From assembly GCA_030639105.1 (NCBI GenBank), contig DAOWDI010000113.1, forward strand, positions 1-5,187: DNA of 5,187 bases, read 5' to 3'. Position 1 is the stretch's first letter. Each line of letters opens with the position of its first letter. The DNA is from Gammaproteobacteria bacterium (GTDB lineage Bacteria; Pseudomonadota; Gammaproteobacteria; Ga0077536). The notes under the pieces were generated by a model, which was not told where the DNA came from, ran no database searches, and worked only from the letters and a program-made list of their open reading frames with translations. Below are positions 1 through 4,937 of the stretch, piece after piece. A program made the translations under genes and the position numbers.

Positions 1-117
1 GCTTGGTTGTTACAGCGCATTGAAACACGTACCGGCCATAGGCTGCAAAACCGTTCGCTGGTATTTGATGATCTACTGGTAAGCTGCATGCCTCATACGG
101 CAGGGCCGGGACCTTAG
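1..117 (+). CDS. C-terminal end of an unidentified protein (partial)
   Basis: Frame 1 is open from the first base to a TAG at 115-117 and gives 38 residues, beginning AWLLQRIETRTGHRL and ending HTAGPGP. The start lies outside the window. The piece has a helix-like section with an I-E-x3-G-x2-L pattern followed by L-V-F-D-D-L, which faintly resembles the last helices of acyl/peptidyl carrier protein domains. I do not regard that as an identification. Frame 3 is also open across 72-221, so the true reading frame here is not certain. The short length means it could be chance. If real, the gene ends 124 bases before ctaB and is co-oriented with it. Confidence 0.4.
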   Translation, partial: AWLLQRIETRTGHRLQNRSLVFDDLLVSCMPHTAGPGP

Positions 118-228
118 AGATCCCAGGGACCATGGCGCTCGTGGCCGTCTTTCCCCGGTCGTTCATCCTGTACTACTATATAAACCGGAAATACCTGGCC
201 AAAGTGTGGCCGTTGCGCTAACCCATCC

Positions 229-234
229 GGGAGG
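229..234 (+). promoter_or_regulatory. Ribosome binding site deciding the ctaB start
   Basis: GGGAGG lies 7 bases before the ATG at 242. An in-frame GTG at 206 would add 12 residues but has no comparable site and adds nothing that matches the family, so 242 is preferred. Confidence 0.8.
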
Positions 235-241
235 CGGCACA

Positions 242-1105
242 ATGCTCGATACGATCAAACTGATTTGTACCGTATTCAAGGTCCGCATCGGGATTGCCAT
301 CACCTTATGTGCACTGGGAGGACTGGCGATGACACCGGGCCACACCGGGGCCTGGCAGATCACCGCCCTCGCCCTCGCAGTGCTGATCTCCTCGGCCAGC
401 GCCGGCGCATTCAATCAATACGTAGAACGCGATCTGGATGCACTCATGGTGCGCACCCGCGGGCGCCCGTTCGTCACCGGCCGCCTGCAAGCAAATGGTT
501 ACTGGCTGATGATCATCGTCGTTTTACTGCTGATGTCCGTCGGGGCAGTGGCGCTGACGGTGAATACCGTTTGCGCACTCTACATTTTTCTCGGTGCGTT
601 CTTCTACGGCATCGTCTATACCGTCTGGCTCAAACGGCGATCGTGGACAAACATCGTACTCGGCGGACTCGCCGGCAGTTTTGCGGTGCTTGCGGGCGCG
701 GCCGCGGTCGATCCGGATCTGGCACCGGCGCCAATCGTTCTGGCCGTCGTTTTGTTCCTATGGACCCCGCCGCATTTCTGGAGTCTGGCAATGGCCTACC
801 GCAAGGACTATGCCCAAGCGGGCGTGCCGATGCTGCCGGTCGTGGTTGGTGATCAGCTCACGGCGGCCGTGATCCTCATACATACGGTATTACTGGTAGG
901 ACTGTCGTTTGTCCCGGTGCTCTACGGTATGGGTTGGATTTACTTGACGGGTGCCGCCATCGGCGGTTATCTGTTTACGAAGGCGGGCGTTCAGCTAAAC
1001 CAAGCACCGGGGCGAGAAAGTGCAATGCGCAACTTTCATGCGTCATTAATCCAATTGAGCCTGCTGTTACTGGCAGCAATACTTGATGCTTGGCTGCTCG
1101 CTTAA
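242..1105 (+). CDS. ctaB: Protoheme IX farnesyltransferase (heme O synthase)
   Basis: This 287-residue integral membrane enzyme of the UbiA prenyltransferase family transfers a farnesyl group to heme b, making heme O for heme-copper oxidases (and, via CtaA, heme A). Seen in the sequence: the first prenyl-diphosphate/Mg motif N58-x3-E62-R-D64-L-D66 followed by RTRGRP (71-76); the family signature WTPPHFW at 174-180; and the DYAQAGVPMLPV block at about 189-200. There are multiple hydrophobic segments throughout, and the length is normal for the family. The ATG at 242 has a strong GGGAGG upstream. It is also called cyoE. No oxidase subunit gene is visible in the window, so its client enzyme is unknown. 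It may be the tail of an oxidase assembly cluster lying upstream, and a T-run hairpin just after the stop separates it from the next gene. Confidence 0.95.
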   Translation: MLDTIKLICTVFKVRIGIAITLCALGGLAMTPGHTGAWQITALALAVLISSASAGAFNQYVERDLDALMVRTRGRPFVTGRLQANGYWLMIIVVLLLMSVGAVALTVNTVCALYIFLGAFFYGIVYTVWLKRRSWTNIVLGGLAGSFAVLAGAAAVDPDLAPAPIVLAVVLFLWTPPHFWSLAMAYRKDYAQAGVPMLPVVVGDQLTAAVILIHTVLLVGLSFVPVLYGMGWIYLTGAAIGGYLFTKAGVQLNQAPGRESAMRNFHASLIQLSLLLLAAILDAWLLA

Positions 1106-1113
1106 TCAATATC

Positions 1114-1131
1114 GCCGCGCCGGCTTTTTTT
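1114..1131 (+). terminator. Candidate Rho-independent terminator after ctaB
   Basis: GCCG-CGC-CGGC forms a short all-GC stem with a 3-base loop, directly followed by seven T residues (1125-1131), 8 bases after the ctaB stop. The stem is only 4 bp, so efficiency is doubtful, but position and T-run are right for an intrinsic terminator. Confidence 0.5.
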
Positions 1132-1277
1132 ACCGTGACCGGCGGCACTGTAGTGGACGCAAATGCCGGCCCGTCGCCGTTTGACGAACGCGAGGTACCC
1201 GGGGTGACCTATGGCCGATCCGGTATCAAGAACCTTATCGAACGGATGCGGTTGTTCTGTACCGTTTATAATAGCCA

Positions 1278-1291
1278 GTGACCGCCATCAA
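1278..1291 (+). promoter_or_regulatory. Fnr/Dnr-like palindrome upstream of the cytochrome b fusion gene
   Basis: GTGAC-CGCC-ATCAA matches the TTGAY-N4-ATCAA type of Crp/Fnr-family site at 9 of 10 informative positions, missing only the first T. It sits 162 bases before the TTG start. The nearest downstream -10-like element, TATTCT with an upstream TG (1320-1328), would put the site near -50, which is not the usual -41.5. A TATAAT at 1267-1272 lies just upstream, and for that promoter the box would cover the start region and could act as an operator. The sequence match is seen; function is inferred. Confidence 0.35.
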
Positions 1292-1439
1292 TTCGATCAT
1301 TCGATCTTCGTCGCCTCTCTGGTATTCTATGCTTGGGAGCGATTGCAATTTTCCTCATTCGCCAACTGCGCCGACCGGATAATTCGGCCCATATGGGTTT
1401 GCTACCGCCTGTCCACTGACCATCAAGAGACTTACAACA

Positions 1440-3011
1440 TTGGGGCCAATTCGCCAACTCATCAAACGTGGTTTTCAGGGGGTGGAAGGTCTGTTCGATC
1501 GGGTCCTCGGCTCCACATGGAACCCTTTCTATCGGCTCGGTGCGCTCGGCTGGTTCTTCTTCTGGATTGTCACCGTCAGCGGCGTCTATCTTTTTATTTT
1601 CTTTGACTCGGGCATCTCCCAGGCCTATCGATCAGTCGAACATCTGACCAACGCGCAATGGTATGCGGGCGGGATCATGCGCAGCCTTCACCGCTATGCA
1701 TCGGATGCGCTGGTCGTTGTCATGATGCTACATCTGCTGCGTGAATTTGGGATCGGCCGCTACCGCGGCGTTGGCTGGTTTGCCTGGTTCACCGGGATAC
1801 CACTCATCTGGCTCGTATTCACCATCGGTATCAGTGGCTATTGGATCGTATGGGATAGCCTCGCGCAATATATTGCAATTGCGAGTACGGAGTGGTTAGA
1901 CGCGTTGCCGTTGTTTGGCGAACCGATAGCGCGCAATTTTCTCCAGCCGACGACCTTGACCGGTCACTTCTTTTCGATCGTGGTCTTCATCCATATCGCG
2001 CTACCACTGATCCTCTTGGCGGTGATGTGGATACACGTTCACCGTCACAACCGTCCAAAGATCAATCCGCCGCGGGGGCTGGCGATCGGGACGCTCGCGG
2101 TGCTACTAGCACTGGCGGCAGTATTCCCTGCGCAAAGCCATCCCCCCGCCGATCTCACGATGGTCCCGGCTGCGGTCAATCTCGATTGGTTCTACCTCTG
2201 GCTGTATCCGTTGCTCGATAGATATCCCGGACTCGCTATATGGGGTCTGATCGGTGGCACGACTGTCGGGCTATTGGCACTGCCATGGCTGACTTTCAAG
2301 CAGCAACGCCCCTTGGCGGCAGTCGATCTCGAGAACTGTAACGGCTGTTCACGCTGTTTTTCCGACTGCCCCTTCAGCGCTATCCGTATGGCGCCCCGCA
2401 CCGACGGTCAAACCGCCTACGTACAGCAAGCCGTCGTTGATCCCGATCGCTGCAGGGGCTGTGGCAACTGCGTTGGTGCATGTCCTACAGCAACACCATT
2501 TCGGCGCCGCTCGGGACTTAGGCCCGGGATCGATCTCGGTACGCGCCCCATCGCGGGCGTGCGCGATGAGGTCCTTGCAATCGGCGAGAAACTCAGCGGC
2601 GAAAGCCGTGTGATTGTATTTGGCTGTAAGCATGGACCGCCCCTCGATAGCCTCGCCGCCCCCGGCATTGGGACCATTACACTCAACTGCATCGGCATGC
2701 TACCGCCCTCGTTCATCGACTTCGCCTTGGCCCGCGCCGGTGCCGATGGGGTCATGCTCACCGGCTGCCAGCAGGGCAATTGCTATCACCGTTTGGGCAT
2801 AGACTGGATGAATGCACGGATAGCTTGTGAGCGTGATCCCTATCTGCGCGCACGCGTCCCACGCGAACGCATCGCTACTTGCTGGGCCGGCGCCGCGGGC
2901 CTGAAGCGATTGCAGACGGATCTCGCCACATTTCGTCTGCAGCTCGCCGAATCAAGTACGCCCGCAGACCAGGCGCCGCCGCTAGCCGAGGAGAGCAAAC
3001 CCAATGCTTAA
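1440..3011 (+). CDS. Cytochrome b / 2x[4Fe-4S] ferredoxin / MvhD-like fusion protein
   Basis: A 523-residue three-part redox protein. Residues about 31-205 form a cytochrome b N-terminal domain with four helices. The bis-histidine heme ligands of the bc1 family are present with correct 14-residue spacing: H84/H98 and H185/H199. Two more membrane segments follow (about 213-232 and 262-284); between them, residues 235-258 resemble the region around the Qo-site PEWY motif but read LDWF (248-251). Residues 300-310 and 338-348 are two complete CxxCxxCxxxC [4Fe-4S] motifs, the second followed by P. Residues about 390-498 resemble the MvhD/FrhD iron-sulfur domain, with VIVFGC (C396), C417, GADGVMLTGCQQGNC (C443, C448) and C481. 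The tail (503-523) is acidic and rich in Ala and Pro. Translation seems to begin at TTG 1440: an in-frame TAA lies at 1380-1382 and the first internal ATG (codon 80) would remove helix A. A weak AAGAGA lies 9 bases upstream. The inferred role is electron transfer between membrane quinones and a cytoplasmic partner. I know of no characterised function or gene symbol. Confidence 0.9.
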   Translation: MGPIRQLIKRGFQGVEGLFDRVLGSTWNPFYRLGALGWFFFWIVTVSGVYLFIFFDSGISQAYRSVEHLTNAQWYAGGIMRSLHRYASDALVVVMMLHLLREFGIGRYRGVGWFAWFTGIPLIWLVFTIGISGYWIVWDSLAQYIAIASTEWLDALPLFGEPIARNFLQPTTLTGHFFSIVVFIHIALPLILLAVMWIHVHRHNRPKINPPRGLAIGTLAVLLALAAVFPAQSHPPADLTMVPAAVNLDWFYLWLYPLLDRYPGLAIWGLIGGTTVGLLALPWLTFKQQRPLAAVDLENCNGCSRCFSDCPFSAIRMAPRTDGQTAYVQQAVVDPDRCRGCGNCVGACPTATPFRRRSGLRPGIDLGTRPIAGVRDEVLAIGEKLSGESRVIVFGCKHGPPLDSLAAPGIGTITLNCIGMLPPSFIDFALARAGADGVMLTGCQQGNCYHRLGIDWMNARIACERDPYLRARVPRERIATCWAGAAGLKRLQTDLATFRLQLAESSTPADQAPPLAEESKPNA

Positions 3012-3059
3012 CCCGCGGCAAACGACCGCAGAAGCCGCGGCATTCGCACCCAACACAGG

Positions 3060-3099
3060 CCGCCAGCCAGCGTGCCCGCACGGGGGCGGTTTTGTGTTT
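3060..3099 (+). terminator. Candidate Rho-independent terminator after the fusion gene
   Basis: An outer stem CCGCC (3060-3064) with GGCGG (3085-3089) encloses an inner inverted repeat CGTGC (3071-3075) / GCACG (3078-3082). The T-rich run TTTTGTGTTT follows at 3090-3099. Other pairings of the G/C-rich tract are possible. It lies 49 bases after the fusion gene stop and ahead of the hemerythrin gene, suggesting at least partial transcriptional separation. Confidence 0.5.
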
Positions 3100-3140
3100 C
3101 TGTATTATCCAGTAATATCCAGCGGAGGCGAACGATTCTC

Positions 3141-3533
3141 ATGACGCTGCTGCAATGGAGAGATACCTTTTCCGTCGGGGTGCCGGAGGTAGATCACGAG
3201 CACCAGAAGCTGATCGCATTGATCAACAGCCTCCATACAACCCTGGTGGCCGATCGGTCCAGCCCGGCCGTGGAGGAATTTTTAGGTGAGATCAATTCTA
3301 ATATTGCAGCACATTTTGCGCTGGAAGAAAAAGTAATGCGCGATCGACGCTACGATAAACTCGATGCTCACAAGGCAAACCATGAAAAACTTCTCGATGA
3401 CCTCCGCGATATCATGGATGCCTACGACATGGATCCGAACCTCGATGAGGCGATCCTGTCTGAACGACTTGAAAACTGGTTTGCGTCACATTTCCGCACC
3501 CACGATGCGCGCCTGCACAAACGGCTCAGCTAG
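3141..3533 (+). CDS. Bacteriohemerythrin (hemerythrin-domain protein)
   Basis: A single-domain, 130-residue soluble protein with a non-heme di-iron site that reversibly binds O2 in this family; NO binding and sensing roles are also known for related proteins. All seven expected iron ligands are present with canonical spacing: H21, H58, E62, H77, H81, H117 and D122. The typical opening (QWRDTFSVGVPEVDHEHQKL) is also seen. There is no signal peptide, so it is cytoplasmic. The ATG at 3141 has GGAGG at 3124-3128, with a rather long 12-base gap. The GTG-initiated extension from 3072 would run through the terminator candidate and is not family-like. NnrS starts 9 bases after its stop, so the two are probably one transcript. 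Its place between a redox fusion protein and the NO-related genes suggests O2 or NO buffering, which is inference. Confidence 0.93.
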   Translation: MTLLQWRDTFSVGVPEVDHEHQKLIALINSLHTTLVADRSSPAVEEFLGEINSNIAAHFALEEKVMRDRRYDKLDAHKANHEKLLDDLRDIMDAYDMDPNLDEAILSERLENWFASHFRTHDARLHKRLS

Positions 3534-3542
3534 CCCGGACCC

Positions 3543-4742
3543 ATGGCCGGTCTCAGTAGTCAGTCGTCGGTATCCGCGACGCCGAACATGTTGACACTGT
3601 TCGCCCTCGGTTTTCGGCCCTTCTTTCTCCTGGCCGGCATCCTGGCCGCGGCGATCATGCCGCTGTGGTTAACGGTCTGGATGGGCTATTGGCCGCTGGC
3701 GGCCTATTTCAGCCCACTGACCTGGCATGCCCATGAGATGCTGTACGGTTATGCCGTGGCGGTGATCGCCGGATTCCTCCTAACCGCGGTGCGCAATTGG
3801 ACAGGGATGACGACGCCATCCGGGGCATCGTTGGCCGCACTCGCCGCACTATGGCTGCTTGCGCGCCTCCTGCTGTTATGTCCCGCGGCTTCGATGCACA
3901 CCCTCACCGCACTATTAGACCTCAGCTTTCTACCAGCCTTGATGCTTGCCATCGGCATCCCGCTCGTACGTTATGGCAAATGGCAGAACACCGCATTACT
4001 GATCATCCTCGCGCTTATGCTGGGCGGTAACGGCATCGTGCACTTTGCGATGCTGACCGATGATGCAGCATTGATGCGCCGGGGTCTCGATATCGGTCTC
4101 TATGCCATCATACTCGTGATCGTCATCCTTGGCGGCCGGGTCATACCGTTCTTTATCCGCGGTGCCATACCGCACGCTGAACCAAAATCACGCCCCGCAC
4201 TCGAGATCGCTTCCATCGCGGCATTGATCGCCGCCGCTATCGCAGGGATCGGCGATGCGCCGGCGGTGATGACCGGCACACTGGCGGCGACCGCGGCAGT
4301 GCTTCATGCGGTCCGGCTAGCCGGCTGGTACTGCAATGGGCTGTGGCACGAACCACTGCTGTGGGTGCTCTACCTTGGCTACGCCTGGATCGTGGTCGGT
4401 CTCGCATTGACCGCGGGGGCAACATCTGACCTGGTACCGCCGGCGGTGGCCATGCACGCATTGATGGCGGGGAGTATCAGCGTGACCACGATCGGTATGA
4501 TGGCGCGGGTCGCTTTAGGGCACAGTGGGCGGCGTCTACAGGCCACACGGCTCACGGTCGCCGCATTCTATTTGATCAACATCGCCGCGGTTTGCCGCGT
4601 TGCGGGACCGTTATTGCTCCCCGAGAATACCCTCGTCCTCATCACCCTCTCCGGTACCTTATTCACGGCGAGCATCTTGTGTTTCCTCTGGGTATACACC
4701 CCCATTCTGGTTACGCCACGTATCGATGGTAAGCCGGGGTAG
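3543..4742 (+). CDS. nnrS: NnrS family heme/copper membrane protein (nitric oxide tolerance)
   Basis: A 399-residue polytopic inner-membrane protein. NnrS proteins bind heme and copper, are induced with denitrification genes, and protect against NO stress; their exact reaction is not settled. Family marks seen: LGFRPFFLLAG (22-32), WHAHEML (61-67) running into AVAVIAGFLLTAVRNWTG (about 71-88), GGRVIPFF (197-204), and the C-terminal HALMAGSISVTTIGMMARVALGHSGR block (305-330). The histidines of WHAHE and of the last block are plausible metal or heme ligands. About twelve hydrophobic segments span the protein, and the length is normal. The ATG at 3543 lies 9 bases after the hemerythrin stop and has only a weak ribosome site (CGGA), so translational coupling is likely. 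A second in-frame ATG at codon 16 is possible but has no better site. Confidence 0.95.
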   Translation: MAGLSSQSSVSATPNMLTLFALGFRPFFLLAGILAAAIMPLWLTVWMGYWPLAAYFSPLTWHAHEMLYGYAVAVIAGFLLTAVRNWTGMTTPSGASLAALAALWLLARLLLLCPAASMHTLTALLDLSFLPALMLAIGIPLVRYGKWQNTALLIILALMLGGNGIVHFAMLTDDAALMRRGLDIGLYAIILVIVILGGRVIPFFIRGAIPHAEPKSRPALEIASIAALIAAAIAGIGDAPAVMTGTLAATAAVLHAVRLAGWYCNGLWHEPLLWVLYLGYAWIVVGLALTAGATSDLVPPAVAMHALMAGSISVTTIGMMARVALGHSGRRLQATRLTVAAFYLINIAAVCRVAGPLLLPENTLVLITLSGTLFTASILCFLWVYTPILVTPRIDGKPG

Positions 4743-4762
4743 ACGGATTAAACCTTTGTCAT

Positions 4763-4819
4763 GCCGTGCGAGTAACGGGGTGCTGGTGGAAAACCTGCAA
4801 GCGCCTTGCGCGGCACGGC
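4763..4819. repeat. Nested inverted repeats between nnrS and nirS
   Basis: A perfect 7-bp inverted repeat, GCCGTGC (4763-4769) and GCACGGC (4813-4819), encloses a second perfect hairpin, GCAAG-CGC-CTTGC (4797-4809). Transcribed, this would fold as an outer stem with at least one inner stem-loop. There is no T-run after it, so it is not a classical intrinsic terminator. It could be an RNA 3' end structure or a processing site for nnrS. Confidence 0.45.
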
Positions 4820-4850
4820 CAAACGCCGAAACAGCGGTTCCACTGAATAC

Positions 4851-4864
4851 TTGACATAGATCAA
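4851..4864 (+). promoter_or_regulatory. Fnr/Dnr/NnrR-type binding site of the nirS promoter
   Basis: TTGAC-ATAG-ATCAA is a near-perfect two-half-site palindrome of the Crp/Fnr family (TTGAY-N4-ATCAA). In denitrifiers nirS is commonly activated by Dnr, NnrR or Fnr through such boxes under low O2 and nitrogen oxides. The centre (4857.5) is 32.5 bases upstream of the TATAAT at 4890, consistent with activation from near -44, a few bases beyond the standard -41.5. Which regulator binds cannot be read from the site. Confidence 0.8.
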
Positions 4865-4889
4865 TGAGGTCAGTGCCGTCATATCTGAG

Positions 4890-4895
4890 TATAAT
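4890..4895 (+). promoter_or_regulatory. Likely nirS -10 element
   Basis: A perfect TATAAT. The -35 position at 17-base spacing reads AGGTCA, which is poor, as expected for an activator-dependent promoter. The predicted transcription start is near 4902, about 36 bases before the nirS start codon. Confidence 0.65.
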
Positions 4896-4909
4896 TCAGT
4901 GTAATTCAG
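4892..4909. repeat. TAATTCAG direct repeat at the nirS transcription start
   Basis: TAATTCAG occurs at 4892-4899 and again at 4902-4909, a 10-base period (about one helical turn), overlapping the -10 element and the predicted start site. It may be chance or an operator. Confidence 0.5.
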
Positions 4910-4924
4910 CTCCCTAGCTCACCC

Positions 4925-4929
4925 AGGAG
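4925..4929 (+). promoter_or_regulatory. Ribosome binding site of nirS
   Basis: AGGAG, 8 bases before the ATG at 4938, fixes this start. The resulting product begins directly with a good signal peptide. Confidence 0.8.
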
Positions 4930-4937
4930 TCATCATA

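Larger units (their letters stand above)
1106..1439. other. 334-base intergenic gap without a convincing gene
   Basis: Open frames here on either strand are short, have no ribosome binding site or recognisable family features, and overlap the flanking genes. The gap holds the ctaB terminator candidate (1114-1131), a TATAAT hexamer (1267-1272), an Fnr/Dnr-like palindrome (1278-1291), a tandem 8-bp repeat ATTCGATC (1291-1298 and 1299-1306) and a TGG-TATTCT extended -10-like site (1320-1328). The likely role is the promoter and untranslated leader of the cytochrome b fusion gene. Confidence 0.6.

Noticed and set aside
171..184. TATATAA/TATAAA -10-like sequence upstream of ctaB
   Set aside because: No acceptable -35 hexamer at 16-18 bases and it lies within a possible small frame; AT-rich hexamers of this kind are common by chance.
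1090..1281. 63-codon + strand open frame in the gap after ctaB
   Set aside because: It starts inside ctaB in another frame, has no ribosome site, crosses the terminator candidate and matches no family I recognise.
1211..1606. 131-codon + strand open frame overlapping the fusion gene start
   Set aside because: It overlaps 167 bases of the clearly coding cytochrome b region in another frame, is rich in Arg, Ser and Cys as shadow frames are, and has no domain features.
2438..2451. TTGAT-CCCG-ATCGC, a partial Fnr-like palindrome
   Set aside because: It lies deep inside the fusion gene coding for Val-Asp-Pro-Asp-Arg before a cluster cysteine; codon content explains it and no gene starts nearby.
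2417..2779. 120-codon minus-strand open frame
   Set aside because: It is antisense to the ferredoxin/MvhD part of the fusion gene and shows no family features; a high-GC shadow frame.
4851..4895. TTGACA at 4851-4856 read as a sigma-70 -35 for the TATAAT at 4890
   Set aside because: The spacing is 33 bases, far too long; the TTGACA is better explained as one half of the Fnr/Dnr palindrome.
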